Source: Levilactobacillus brevis
GTDB taxonomy: Bacteria > Bacillota > Bacilli > Lactobacillales > Lactobacillaceae
Assembly (NCBI GenBank): GCA_003666485.1
Contig: CP032931.1
Span: 1,550,001-1,614,000 of the forward strand
Reading direction: 5' to 3'
DNA: 64,000 bases
The translations under genes were made by a program, and so were the position numbers. Each line of letters opens with the position of its first letter. Positions within the stretch are counted from its first letter, which is position 1. The notes below the pieces were generated by a model. The model was given only the letters and a program-made list of their open reading frames with translations. It did no database searches and was not told where the DNA came from. Shown here one piece after another: positions 1 to 11,327 of this stretch.

Positions 1-1
1 T

Positions 2-724
2 GTCTTAAAGCCTATCCAAAAGGAATGGTCACATGGTCGCGAGCTGGTTATCAAGACCCAGACTGATATTGCCAAGGCCGCCGGATTGTTGGATTGGGGC
101 ACCTACATTTTAGAGTCACAAATCGCCTACGACCGGGAATTCTCAATTCTCGTGGCGCGGGATGCGGAAGGCAACCGGCAGTCGTTCCCAATCACCGAGG
201 TCCACTCGGTAGACGACCGGCCACAACGGGTCTGGGTGCCCACTGAAGTGGACGATGCCGTAGCCAGTGAGATTCACCGCATCGCCAGTGAAGTGGCCAA
301 GAACGTGTCTTACGTGGGCGTGTTCGAGGTGTCCTTCTACCTGACGTCAAGCGGAGCCATTTACGTGAAGAAGATCGTGCCAGCACCGAGCGAGACGGGG
401 TACGTCTTTGCGGCGGCCGGGACTGTCGATGAATTCGCAGAACACATGCGGGCCGTGGCGGGGTTACCATTGGCGACGCCCCAACTGTTGACGCCGGCTG
501 TGACCGTGAACTTTACGGTCAGCCAACTGACAGCGATTCGGACCCAGTGGCAGATCAAGCCAAATTGGGACTTCACGTTCTACCATTTGCGCAAGCAAGC
601 CGATGACGACGTGATGGGTCACGTTGCCGTGCAAGGTCCTGCTGTGAAGACGCTACTCGACCAGCTAGACGACACGGCGATTTGGACGACGCCGAACACA
701 GACGAGACGCCCGACCAAGATTAA
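2..724 (+). CDS. PurK-like ATP-grasp protein, 5' end outside window, probably non-catalytic
   Basis: The reading frame is open from base 2, so the gene starts upstream; the TTG at 86 is not its start. About 240 C-terminal residues are visible. The order of motifs (AYDREFSILVARD, then YVGVFEV, then a GLPL segment) follows N5-carboxyaminoimidazole ribonucleotide synthase (PurK, purine synthesis). Residues that bind Mg-ATP and substrate in PurK are changed: the family VEFF becomes VSFY, NEIAPRPHNSGH becomes KKIVPAPSETGY, and the GYDGKGQ loop reads as WSHGREL. It sits before pcrA rather than in a pur operon. I infer a degenerate paralogue with another role; confident of the fold, not of the function. 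Confidence 0.7.
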   Translation, partial: VLKPIQKEWSHGRELVIKTQTDIAKAAGLLDWGTYILESQIAYDREFSILVARDAEGNRQSFPITEVHSVDDRPQRVWVPTEVDDAVASEIHRIASEVAKNVSYVGVFEVSFYLTSSGAIYVKKIVPAPSETGYVFAAAGTVDEFAEHMRAVAGLPLATPQLLTPAVTVNFTVSQLTAIRTQWQIKPNWDFTFYHLRKQADDDVMGHVAVQGPAVKTLLDQLDDTAIWTTPNTDETPDQD

Positions 725-742
725 TTGAGCAACACCTACCTG

Positions 743-786
743 AACGCACTTGATCACCAGTGACTGGCTGATTGAGTGCGTTTATC
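743..786 (+). terminator. Probable terminator after the PurK-like gene
   Basis: AACGCACT (743-750) pairs with AGTGCGTT (775-782), with an inner CCAG/CTGG stem. The T-run is short (TTTAT), so termination may be weak. Confidence 0.5.
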
Positions 787-879
787 AGTTAAGTGATTAT
801 TGGCATTTTTGTGTAACCGGTCACGGAAATTTCTTTTAAAATATCGGTGAGAGTTCAAGCAGAACGTATGTTTTTTTGG

Positions 880-885
880 TATACT
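880..885 (+). promoter_or_regulatory. Extended -10 box upstream of pcrA
   Basis: TATACT is preceded by TGG, giving an extended -10 (TGGTATACT), 35 bases before the GTG start. No good -35 box is seen at 17 bases, which fits an extended -10 promoter. Confidence 0.5.
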
Positions 886-920
886 ATTCAAGACTAATTA
901 CAGAGAGGACTGGGTTCTAG

Positions 921-3182
921 GTGGCAGGAGAAGAATTATTAACTGGCATGAACGATAAGCAAACGGAGGCTGTCCTTCAGACGGAAGGGCCCCTGTTGGT
1001 ATTGGCGGGTGCCGGTAGTGGGAAGACCCGGGTGTTAACGCACCGGGTCGCCTACCTGATTGAACACAATAACGTGATGCCGTGGCGCATTTTAGCAATC
1101 ACCTTTACCAACAAGGCCGCTAAGGAAATGCGTGAACGGGTCATCAAACTACTGGGGCCGGATGGCAATGACGTCTGGGTCTCCACGTTCCATGCGCTGT
1201 GTGTCCGGATCCTGCGGCGAGACGCGGATAAGCTGGGGTACAACCGGGCCTTTACGATTGCGGATCCCGGCGAACAACGCACGCTGATCAAGCGAGTCTT
1301 GCGTCAGCAGAACTTAGACGTGAAAAAGTTCGATCCACGGTCCGTTTTAGGCGCAATTTCTAACGCCAAGAACGCCTTGCAGACGCCAGCTATGATGCGT
1401 GAAGCGGCGGGCAATCCGTTTGAAACGACCGTGGCCACGGTGTACGAAAGCTACCAACGCGAGCTGCAGGCCAATCAGGCCATGGACTTTGACGACCTGA
1501 TCATGTTGACCATCAAGCTGTTCAAGCAAGACGCCGACGTGTTGGGCTACTACCAAGAAAAATTCCAGTACATCCACGTCGATGAATACCAGGATACCAA
1601 CGATGCGCAATACACGCTGGTTAACTTGCTTGCCAAGAAGCACGGGAACCTGTGCGTGGTGGGGGATGGCGACCAGAGTATCTACGGTTGGCGGGGTGCC
1701 AACATGGAAAACATTCTGAACTTTGAACACGACTACCCCAACGCCCACGTGACCTTGCTGGAACAAAATTACCGGTCGACCAAGACAATCTTGAAGGCCG
1801 CCAACGACGTGATCCAAAAGAACGTCAACCGGAAGAAAAAGGACCTGTGGACGGACAATCCCGAGGGCGACAAGATCTCGTATTACCGCGGGCAAAATGA
1901 AAATGATGAGGCCCATTACGTGGTCGCTAAGATTCAAGAAGAACGCGAACAACATCACCGCGGGTACGGTGACTTCGCTATCCTCTATCGGACCAACGCC
2001 CAATCCCGGGTGATCGAAGAAACGCTGGTCAAGGCCAACGTTCCGTACACCATGGTCGGGGGCCACAAGTTCTACGACCGCAAGGAAATTCGCGATGTGT
2101 TGGCTTACTTGACGTTAATCGCTAACCCGGCGGACTCCATGAGCCTGGAACGGATCATCAACGAACCCAAGCGTGGCATTGGCGCTACCAGTGTGGAGAA
2201 GCTCCGCGACTTTGCGGAGATGAACGACTGGACGGAACTGGAAGCTACGCAAAACATTGCGCTGGCCACCAATCTGGGCGCCCGCATCCGCAATGCCATG
2301 GAAAAATTCGGCATGACGTTAAAGGGCATCCAAGATAACGCACCCACGATGACCGTGTCGGAAATCACCAACGAGCTGTTGGACAAGACCGGCTACATGG
2401 CGGCGTTGAAGGCCGTTGCTGCCAAGAACCTGGAAGCCGAGACCCGCATCGAAAACATCCAAGAATTCTTGTCCGTCACGCAGAAATTTGACGACGACTG
2501 GGACAAGGCCGACCACGACGAAACGGAAGAACGTTTAGTGGAATTCCTGGCCGATTTGGCCCTGGTCTCCGCGCAAGACGACGTTGAGGAAGAACCCGCT
2601 GAGGTGACCTTGATGACGCTACACGCTGCCAAGGGCTTGGAGTTCCCCGTGATCTTCTTGATGGGCTTGGAAGAGGGGATTTTCCCACTATCACGGGCAA
2701 TGCTCGAAGACGACGAGTTGGAGGAAGAACGGCGCTTGGCTTACGTGGGGATCACTCGGGCCCAAGACAAGCTGTATCTGACCAACGCTTATTCTCGGAT
2801 GTTGTACGGTCGCCGGCAAACCAACCCGCAATCGCGTTTCGTCACGGAAATTGATCCAGAATTGCTGCATTTAGACTACAGCGAGACCAAGTCCGGCTTG
2901 ACACCTAGTCGCCGCGACGTGCCATTTGCCCGGCGGACAGCCAGTGCCGTGGCCACCCCTTATCACGGCAAGACTGGTCGGGTCAGTGAACCCACTGGTA
3001 CCGGTGCCGGCAAGGTCAGCTGGGGTGTCGGTGACAAGGCGAGCCACAAGAAGTGGGGCATTGGGACCGTGGTCAAGGTCAACGGGACCGGCGAAGATGC
3101 CGAGCTCGACATTGCCTTTCCAGAACAAGGCGTTAAGCGGTTGTTAGCCGCCTTTGCGCCAATCAAACGAGTTGAAAAGTAG
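921..3182 (+). CDS. pcrA: ATP-dependent DNA helicase PcrA (UvrD/Rep, SF1A)
   Basis: 3'-5' helicase for nucleotide excision repair, plasmid rolling-circle replication and removal of RecA or RNA polymerase obstacles. 753 aa is normal. Visible: Walker A GAGSGKT (residues 30-36), Walker B/motif II DEYQD, motif IV QNYRS, motif V TLHAAKGLEF, motif VI YVGITRA, and a C-terminal Tudor-like domain (from about residue 695) that in this family binds RNA polymerase. The GTG at 921 follows GAGAGGA at 903-909; an ATG at 951 would remove only ten residues. It leads a pcrA-ligA-camS run. Confidence 0.97.
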   Translation: MAGEELLTGMNDKQTEAVLQTEGPLLVLAGAGSGKTRVLTHRVAYLIEHNNVMPWRILAITFTNKAAKEMRERVIKLLGPDGNDVWVSTFHALCVRILRRDADKLGYNRAFTIADPGEQRTLIKRVLRQQNLDVKKFDPRSVLGAISNAKNALQTPAMMREAAGNPFETTVATVYESYQRELQANQAMDFDDLIMLTIKLFKQDADVLGYYQEKFQYIHVDEYQDTNDAQYTLVNLLAKKHGNLCVVGDGDQSIYGWRGANMENILNFEHDYPNAHVTLLEQNYRSTKTILKAANDVIQKNVNRKKKDLWTDNPEGDKISYYRGQNENDEAHYVVAKIQEEREQHHRGYGDFAILYRTNAQSRVIEETLVKANVPYTMVGGHKFYDRKEIRDVLAYLTLIANPADSMSLERIINEPKRGIGATSVEKLRDFAEMNDWTELEATQNIALATNLGARIRNAMEKFGMTLKGIQDNAPTMTVSEITNELLDKTGYMAALKAVAAKNLEAETRIENIQEFLSVTQKFDDDWDKADHDETEERLVEFLADLALVSAQDDVEEEPAEVTLMTLHAAKGLEFPVIFLMGLEEGIFPLSRAMLEDDELEEERRLAYVGITRAQDKLYLTNAYSRMLYGRRQTNPQSRFVTEIDPELLHLDYSETKSGLTPSRRDVPFARRTASAVATPYHGKTGRVSEPTGTGAGKVSWGVGDKASHKKWGIGTVVKVNGTGEDAELDIAFPEQGVKRLLAAFAPIKRVEK

Positions 3183-3189
3183 ACGTTAA

Positions 3190-5238
<2,049 letters not shown>

Positions 5239-5260
5239 TGATTTTAGGAGGAAACAAGTC

Positions 5261-6406
5261 GTGAAACGGTTACGAACTTTTCTGGCGTTAGCCGCAGTGC
5301 CCCTATTTTTGGCCGCGTGTGGTAATTTAGGCAGTTCCAGTATGTCGGGCACTTCCGGAAGCAGTAAATCCGGGGGAACCCAACTGACCGGGCAGAGCAG
5401 TGATGGCGATTACGAAGGGGTCATTAAGAGTGGCCACTACCAAACGAGTAAGTCGCGGGGGGTCACGAACAGTCAGGATTCCGGCAATACGTACAACCTG
5501 AAGAGCTTTGAAAACGGCATGTTGAACGTGTCCAAGAAGGTCTTCTCCACCAAGAGCTACGTCTTCCAAGAAGGTCAGTACTTGACCTCATCGACGGTGC
5601 AAAACTGGTTGGACCGGAAGTCTAAGTCCAATCCAACGGGGTTGAACCCCAAGAGTAACGGCTCAACGTCGCCAACCAAGCGGAACCCCATTTATGTTCA
5701 GGCAATCGAAGAACAAGACTACATGACCCAAAAGAATAACAAGTTGCACCTGGGTGGGGTCACCGTGGGAATCGCGGTCAATTCCGTGGATTACTACAAG
5801 AAGACCCAGTACGGCGCAACCTACGAGACCAAAATCACGAAAGCGGCCGGTGAGGCATACGCCAAGCAAGCTGCCAATACGGTCCTCAAGCGTTTGCGGC
5901 AAAAGTCCGCGCTGAAGAACGTACCAATCGTGATTGCCATTTACCGGCAGGCCTCGAACGATAGTCTGGTCGGCGGTGATTTCATTGCTTACTCGCAGAA
6001 CAAGGCGGGGACGACCAGTGTCGCCAAATGGACGGCGTTAGACGAGAAGAATTACGTCTTCCCAATTGCCAGTGGCTCTAGCAGTCCCAACAGTAATGAT
6101 TCCAGTGCCTTCACCAACTTTAAGACGGAAGTAGAAAACTTCTTCCCGAACTTGAGCGGGGTGACCGCCCAAGCACATTACAACGGTAAGTCTTTGACGG
6201 GGATGCACGTCAACATTCAGACGCAATTCTACAGTCAAACAGAAATCATTAGTTTCACCCAGTATCTCCAAACGACGGCGCAAAAGTACTTGCCATCGGG
6301 GGTACCGATTGACATTACGGTGGCCTCAACGGACGGCACACAAAGCTACCTGTCACGGGCTAGCGGTGCCAAGAAGTTCACCAGTCACGTCTTTAACAGT
6401 TACTAA
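5261..6406 (+). CDS. camS: CamS family sex-pheromone lipoprotein
   Basis: Exported lipoprotein of 381 aa. The N-terminus has a basic start, a hydrophobic core and a lipobox LAAC with the modified Cys at about 20. In enterococci and staphylococci the signal peptides of this family are processed into short pheromones; the mature protein's job is unclear. A Ser/Gly-rich linker follows the Cys, then the CamS domain. GTG start behind AGGAGGAA, 22 bases after ligA. The ligA-camS-gat order is typical of Firmicutes. Confidence 0.9.
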   Translation: MKRLRTFLALAAVPLFLAACGNLGSSSMSGTSGSSKSGGTQLTGQSSDGDYEGVIKSGHYQTSKSRGVTNSQDSGNTYNLKSFENGMLNVSKKVFSTKSYVFQEGQYLTSSTVQNWLDRKSKSNPTGLNPKSNGSTSPTKRNPIYVQAIEEQDYMTQKNNKLHLGGVTVGIAVNSVDYYKKTQYGATYETKITKAAGEAYAKQAANTVLKRLRQKSALKNVPIVIAIYRQASNDSLVGGDFIAYSQNKAGTTSVAKWTALDEKNYVFPIASGSSSPNSNDSSAFTNFKTEVENFFPNLSGVTAQAHYNGKSLTGMHVNIQTQFYSQTEIISFTQYLQTTAQKYLPSGVPIDITVASTDGTQSYLSRASGAKKFTSHVFNSY

Positions 6407-6427
6407 ACAGTTGATCCGCAAAGGGAG

Positions 6428-6486
6428 CGGACGGCAGCGGATTCATCACCTGGGTTGTGAGTGAGGAGTCCGACGCCGTCCGTTTT
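6428..6486 (+). terminator. Possible terminator after camS
   Basis: CGGACGGC (6428-6435) pairs with GCCGTCCG (6475-6482), followed by TTTT. The loop is long (about 39 bases), so confidence is moderate. Confidence 0.45.
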
Positions 6487-6660
6487 CTGCTTACTGACCG
6501 CGTGAATCATTGGCGGGTGTGGCAAGTGGCAGGTCATGAAATTGGCCAGTCTGGACCTCGTTATTGACTAGTAGCGACTCGCTGTGAGATGGTGGTTGTC
6601 CACATCAATGAAGCGGTGCGGGCGATACCGTCTTAAACTGGTGGTAAATAGTCGCTAATT

Positions 6661-6843
6661 TAGCCGAGAGGGAAGCGCAATCCAGGTTCAGCCGGGGAAG
6701 TTAGCAGCGGCTTTTGGCTGCTAACTTGGTGACTTTGAGACGGGGGTCTTCGGCTCAAAGCAAGGTCCGAGACCGGGCTTGGGCTCGGGCCGTCCTCCCC
6801 CAGCGTTCCAACCGGGATTGCGCGCAACGGCAGGCGGTCAGTA
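6661..6843 (+). repeat. Structured dispersed repeat, copy A (type I)
   Basis: Non-coding element between camS and gatC. Outer arms at 6675-6688 and 6810-6823 pair at 13 of 14 positions. Inside are three hairpins: 6698-6708/6717-6727 (11 bp perfect), CTTTGAG/CTCAAAG at 6733-6739/6754-6760, and GGTCCGAG/CTCGGGCC at 6764-6771/6784-6791. Conserved blocks shared with other copies include TGACTTTGAGACG and CAGCGTTCCA. Short ORFs across it are chance. Confidence 0.85.
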
Positions 6844-6908
6844 CGCATAACGTCGCCACCAACCGCGATTATTTACTCACGGTTCAGAAGAAAATTAACG
6901 CATAATCT

Positions 6909-6936
6909 TTGGCGGACCACAGATATATGGTAGAAT
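6909..6936 (+). promoter_or_regulatory. Promoter of gatCAB
   Basis: TTGGCG (6909-6914), 16 bases, then TAGAAT (6931-6936), preceded by TGG as in an extended -10. The leader carries a small hairpin, GTTTATTC/GAATAAAC, at about 6947-6975. Confidence 0.6.
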
Positions 6937-7011
6937 GGCAATGTATGTTTATTCTTGGCGAAGTCTGGAATAAACGGTGAATTGCGGATAAATTAGAAAG
7001 AGGGATAATTG

Positions 7012-7323
7012 ATGGCTAATCGAATTAATCGAGAACAAGTTCAACACGTTGCCGGCTTGGCAAAGCTTGAATTTACGGATGCCGAATTGGACGCCTTTAC
7101 GCCCCAATTGGACGACATTATCGGTATGTTTGAATCACTGAGTGAAGTGGATACCGATGGTGTTGACGTCACCAGCAACGTTTCCGACCAACTCAACGTG
7201 ATGCGTGAGGACGTCGCCGATAACTGGGGGCAGAGCTCAGCGCTGTTGCACAATGCGCCAGATGCCGCTCGTGGCTTTATTAAGGTACCTGCCATCATCG
7301 ATGAAAGCGAGGATAACGACTAA
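7012..7323 (+). CDS. gatC: Asp-tRNA(Asn)/Glu-tRNA(Gln) amidotransferase subunit C
   Basis: Small subunit of the GatCAB amidotransferase, which turns mischarged Glu-tRNA(Gln) and Asp-tRNA(Asn) into Gln-tRNA and Asn-tRNA in the cytoplasm. 103 aa from the ATG at 7012; GAAAGAGGG lies just upstream, and the TTG immediately before is the less likely start. Family traits: N-terminal VQHVAGLAKLEF, central LDDIIGMFESL, and VMREDV. The stop codon touches the gatA start. Confidence 0.95.
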   Translation: MANRINREQVQHVAGLAKLEFTDAELDAFTPQLDDIIGMFESLSEVDTDGVDVTSNVSDQLNVMREDVADNWGQSSALLHNAPDAARGFIKVPAIIDESEDND

Positions 7324-8793
7324 ATGAATTATTTTGACAAAGATCTCGCTGGTCTGCATGCTGACCTGGTGGCTAAGAAAATTAGCGCCAAGGAATTAAC
7401 ACAGGCGACTTTCGCTAACATTAAAGCAACCGATCCTCAAATCGATGCTTTCTTAAACTTAAACGAAGAAGCAGCCTTGAACCAGGCGGCTGAAATCGAT
7501 CAACAAGGCATTAACGCCGACCAACCCTTGGCTGGGATTCCAGTGGGGTTGAAGGATAACATCGTGACCAAGGACTTGACCACGACGGCCGCTTCCAAGA
7601 TCTTGGAAAACTTCAAGCCGGTCTACGACGCCACAGTCACTGAAAAGTTGGCCAACGCGCAGATGATTACGGTCGGTAAGACTAACTTGGACGAATTTGC
7701 CATGGGTGGGTCGACTGAAAACTCTGCCTTTAAGACCACGAAGAACGCTTGGGACCAAACCAAGGTGCCCGGTGGGTCTTCCGGTGGTTCCGCTGCCGCA
7801 GTGGCTTCGGGTCAAGTACCCGTTGCCCTGGGTTCCGATACCGGTGGCTCGATTCGACAACCAGCCGCCTTTAACGGTATCGTGGGGATCAAGCCAACGT
7901 ACGGCCGTGTCTCTCGTTGGGGCCTGATTGCCTTTGGGTCTAGCTTGGACCAAATTGGCCCGATGACCCGTAGCGTGAAGGACAACGCCACGGTATTGAG
8001 TGCCATTGCCGGTCATGATGACCACGATTTGACCAGCTCAACGCAAGCCGTTCCTGACTTTGCGGCTGATTTAAACGACGCCACGAGTGTCAAGGGCATG
8101 CGAATTGGTCTGCCTAAGGAATTCTTGGCTGACGGGGTCGATGACGACGTGAAGACGGCTATCTTAGCCGCTGCCGACACGTACCGGAAGTTAGGTGCCA
8201 CGGTGGACGAAGTGTCCTTGCCACACAACAAGTATGGCGTGGCCGCTTACTACATCATCGCCTCATCCGAAGCATCTTCCAACTTACAACGGTTCGACGG
8301 TATTCGCTACGGTTACCGGGCAAAAGACGTTAAGAACCTGGAAGACGTCTACGTGAAGTCTCGTTCCGAAGGCTTTGGCGAAGAAGTCAAGCGCCGGATC
8401 ATGTTGGGGACGTTCTCCTTGTCCGCTGGGTTCTACGATGCTTACTTCTTAAAAGCAGCGAAGGTCCGGACGGTCATTATCAACGACTTTAAAGCGGTCT
8501 TAAAAGACCACGACTTCATCATGGGTCCCGTTGCCCCAACGCCTGCCTTTGGCATTGGTGACGAAATCAAGGATCCCATTACTATGTACATGAACGATGT
8601 CTTGACGATCCCGGTCAACTTGGCGGGGTTGCCAGGCCTGTCCTTACCAGCCGGCTTCAGCAACAACTTGCCAGTTGGGATGCAATTAATCGGTCGGCCA
8701 TTTGACGAAGGCACGCTGTACAAGGCGGGTTACGCCTTCGAACAAAACACCGACTTTCATTTACAAGTACCCACGTTAGGAGGTCAAAACTAA
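7324..8793 (+). CDS. gatA: Asp/Glu-tRNA amidotransferase subunit A
   Basis: Amidase subunit that frees ammonia from glutamine for transamidation. 489 aa, full length. The Ser-cisSer-Lys triad is visible: Lys77 in GLKDN, cis-Ser152 in GGSSGGS, and nucleophile Ser176 in SDTGGSIR. It begins directly after the gatC stop and its own stop overlaps the gatB start by one base (TAATG), so the three are translationally coupled. Confidence 0.97.
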   Translation: MNYFDKDLAGLHADLVAKKISAKELTQATFANIKATDPQIDAFLNLNEEAALNQAAEIDQQGINADQPLAGIPVGLKDNIVTKDLTTTAASKILENFKPVYDATVTEKLANAQMITVGKTNLDEFAMGGSTENSAFKTTKNAWDQTKVPGGSSGGSAAAVASGQVPVALGSDTGGSIRQPAAFNGIVGIKPTYGRVSRWGLIAFGSSLDQIGPMTRSVKDNATVLSAIAGHDDHDLTSSTQAVPDFAADLNDATSVKGMRIGLPKEFLADGVDDDVKTAILAAADTYRKLGATVDEVSLPHNKYGVAAYYIIASSEASSNLQRFDGIRYGYRAKDVKNLEDVYVKSRSEGFGEEVKRRIMLGTFSLSAGFYDAYFLKAAKVRTVIINDFKAVLKDHDFIMGPVAPTPAFGIGDEIKDPITMYMNDVLTIPVNLAGLPGLSLPAGFSNNLPVGMQLIGRPFDEGTLYKAGYAFEQNTDFHLQVPTLGGQN

Positions 8794-10214
8794 TGAACTT
8801 TGAAACCACGATTGGACTAGAAGTCCACATTGAGTTAAAGACAAATTCAAAGATCTTTAGCCCGTCACCAGTTGCCTATGGTGCCGAACCAAACGCCAAT
8901 ACCAACGTGATCGACTGGGGGTATCCTGGGGTACTGCCAACCACCAACAAGGGCGTCGTCGCTGACGGGATCATTGCCGCTTTGGCCCTGCACGCCACGG
9001 TGGAACAACACACCCACTTCGACCGGAAGAACTACTTCTACCCGGATAACCCGAAGGCCTACCAGATCACGCAATCAGACAAGCCCATCGGTCATGATGG
9101 CTGGGTCGAAGTCGACGTGGATGGTGTGAAGAAAAAAATCGGGATCGCCGAAATGCACATCGAAGAAGATGCCGGGAAGAACACCCACGAACGGGACTAT
9201 TCCTACGTCGATTTGAACCGGCAAGGCACACCGCTGATTGAAATCGTGTCGAAGCCAGACATCGCTTCACCAGCAGAAGCCTACGCTTACCTGGAAGCCT
9301 TGCGTCAACGGATCCAATTTACCGGGATCTCTGACGTGAAGATGGAAGAAGGGTCCATGCGGGTCGACGTCAACATTTCCGTACGACCAGTTGGCCAGCA
9401 GAAATTCGGGACCAAGACTGAGCTGAAGAACTTGAACTCCTTTAACTACGTGCAACGCGGGTTGGAGTACGAAGAAAAGCGGCAACAACAGGTCTTGATG
9501 TCCGGCGGTTCCGTGCAACAAGAAACGCGGCGGTTCGACGAAAAGACCGGTGAAACGATTCTGATGCGGGTCAAGGCCGGCTCAGATGACTACCGTTACT
9601 TCCCAGAACCTGACCTGCCAGCACTGAACATCAGTGACGACTGGATCAAGGAATTGGGCGACGCCATGCCAGAAATGCCTGGTAAGCGGCGTGAACGCTA
9701 CGTCAACGAACTGGGCTTGACGGATTATGATGCCATGGTCATCACCCAGACCAAGGAAATGTCTGACTTCTTTGACGCTACGGTGGCCTTAAAGGCTGAT
9801 CCGAAGATGGCAGCCAACTACCTGCAAGGGGACGTGAATGCGTACCTGAACGAAAAGCAAGTTGACTTACAGGCAACGAAGCTGACGCCTGCTAACCTGG
9901 CCGGGATGATCAATTTGATCTCTGACGGGACCATTTCTAGCAAAATGGCCAAGAAGGTCTTCAAGGCAATCACGAATGGTGAAGAACCTAAGGCTTACGT
10001 GGAAGCGCACGGCTTGGTTCAACTGTCAGATCCTGCCAAGTTACAACCGATCATCGACGATGTCTTGTCGGCTAATCCACAATCCATCGAAGACTTTAAC
10101 AACGGGAAAAAGCGGGCAGTGGGCTTCTTAGTGGGTCAAATCATGAAGCAAACGCACGGCCAAGCCAACCCACAAGTCGTTAACAAATTGTTAATGGCCG
10201 CATTACAGCACTAG
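8793..10214 (+). CDS. gatB: Asp/Glu-tRNA amidotransferase subunit B
   Basis: Subunit that binds and phosphorylates the mischarged tRNA and receives ammonia from GatA. 473 aa, full length. Opens with the family signature [12 protein letters not shown]; the kinase core ([32 protein letters not shown]) and the C-terminal YqeY-like tail are intact. The ribosome site GGAGG lies inside the end of gatA. Last gene of the gat run before dagK. Confidence 0.97.
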   Translation: MNFETTIGLEVHIELKTNSKIFSPSPVAYGAEPNANTNVIDWGYPGVLPTTNKGVVADGIIAALALHATVEQHTHFDRKNYFYPDNPKAYQITQSDKPIGHDGWVEVDVDGVKKKIGIAEMHIEEDAGKNTHERDYSYVDLNRQGTPLIEIVSKPDIASPAEAYAYLEALRQRIQFTGISDVKMEEGSMRVDVNISVRPVGQQKFGTKTELKNLNSFNYVQRGLEYEEKRQQQVLMSGGSVQQETRRFDEKTGETILMRVKAGSDDYRYFPEPDLPALNISDDWIKELGDAMPEMPGKRRERYVNELGLTDYDAMVITQTKEMSDFFDATVALKADPKMAANYLQGDVNAYLNEKQVDLQATKLTPANLAGMINLISDGTISSKMAKKVFKAITNGEEPKAYVEAHGLVQLSDPAKLQPIIDDVLSANPQSIEDFNNGKKRAVGFLVGQIMKQTHGQANPQVVNKLLMAALQH

Positions 10215-10231
10215 CACATTGGAGGCACAGC

Positions 10232-11242
10232 ATGCGTAAACGGGCACGGGTCATTTATAATCCGACTTCAGGACGCGAGGCGTTGAAGAAAGACCTAATC
10301 GATATTTTAGCGGTGTTCGAGCAAGCGGGGTACGAAACCAGCGCTTACGCGACCACTGCCGCACCAAATTCGGCACGCGACGAAGCGACACGGGCGGCTA
10401 AGGCCGGCTTTGAGCTCGTCGTGGCAGCTGGTGGCGACGGGACCATTAACCAGGTCGTCAACGGTTTGGCTGGCTTACCTCACCGTCCCAAGATGGCCAT
10501 AATTCCTGCCGGTACCACGAATGACTATGCCCGGGCACTGCACATTCCGCGGGAAGACCCGTTAGCAGCGGCCAAGGTGGTGTTGAAGGACCAAACGATC
10601 AAGATGGACATTGGCCAAGCGGGTGATACCTATTTCATCAATATCGCTGGTGGGGGCCTGTTGACGGAACTGACTTACGACGTGCCGTCTAACCTGAAGT
10701 CCATTTTCGGTTACCTGGCCTACCTGATGAAGGGGGCCGAGTTGTTGCCGCGCATCAAGCCCATTGAAATGGACCTGACCTACGATGGCGGCCATTTCCG
10801 GGGAAAGGCGTCCATGTTTTTACTGGCGCTGACCAACTCCATCGGGGGCTTTGAGCAAATCGTCCCCGACGCGGCATTGGATGACGGTAAGTTCACCATG
10901 ATCATCGTCAAGACCGCCAGCATGCCGGAAATCTTACGGCTGATGGGTCTGGTCTTGAACGGGGGCAAGCACATCAACGATCCCCACATCATTTATGAAA
11001 AGACCAGCAAGGTGGTTGCGCGGCCAGTCGAAGACCGCATGATGATCAACCTGGACGGCGAGTACGGTGGCGATGCCCCAATGAAGTTCCGCAACTTGCG
11101 GCAACACATTGAGATGTATGCCAATCTGGATGATATTCCGGATGCGGCGGTCACCAGCGAGTCGCCGGAATTGCTGGCCGCGGAGCAAAACTTCGTGAAG
11201 CAAGTCGAAAGTTTGCCGGAGGACCAACCGTCCGAAGACTAA
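10232..11242 (+). CDS. dagK: Diacylglycerol kinase family lipid kinase (DagK/YegS type)
   Basis: Soluble lipid kinase of the DAGK catalytic domain family, which returns diacylglycerol released by lipoteichoic acid synthesis to phosphatidic acid. 336 aa. The nucleotide loop GGDGT is at 67-71, followed by GTTNDYARAL and GGFEQIVPDA. A variable acidic tail ends the protein. It lies 17 bases after gatB behind TGGAGG, probably in the same transcript. Confidence 0.92.
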   Translation: MRKRARVIYNPTSGREALKKDLIDILAVFEQAGYETSAYATTAAPNSARDEATRAAKAGFELVVAAGGDGTINQVVNGLAGLPHRPKMAIIPAGTTNDYARALHIPREDPLAAAKVVLKDQTIKMDIGQAGDTYFINIAGGGLLTELTYDVPSNLKSIFGYLAYLMKGAELLPRIKPIEMDLTYDGGHFRGKASMFLLALTNSIGGFEQIVPDAALDDGKFTMIIVKTASMPEILRLMGLVLNGGKHINDPHIIYEKTSKVVARPVEDRMMINLDGEYGGDAPMKFRNLRQHIEMYANLDDIPDAAVTSESPELLAAEQNFVKQVESLPEDQPSED

Positions 11243-11327
11243 CCGGATTATAGATAGTTACTGGAAGGGATTTTGCGCGACGAATGAGCAGCAAAGTCCC
11301 TTTCTGATTAAAGAAATTGAGGTTATT

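Noticed and set aside
1347-2066. 239-codon ORF antisense to pcrA
   Set aside because: Lies wholly inside a conserved helicase gene; valine/leucine-rich antisense frames of this kind are a codon-bias shadow.
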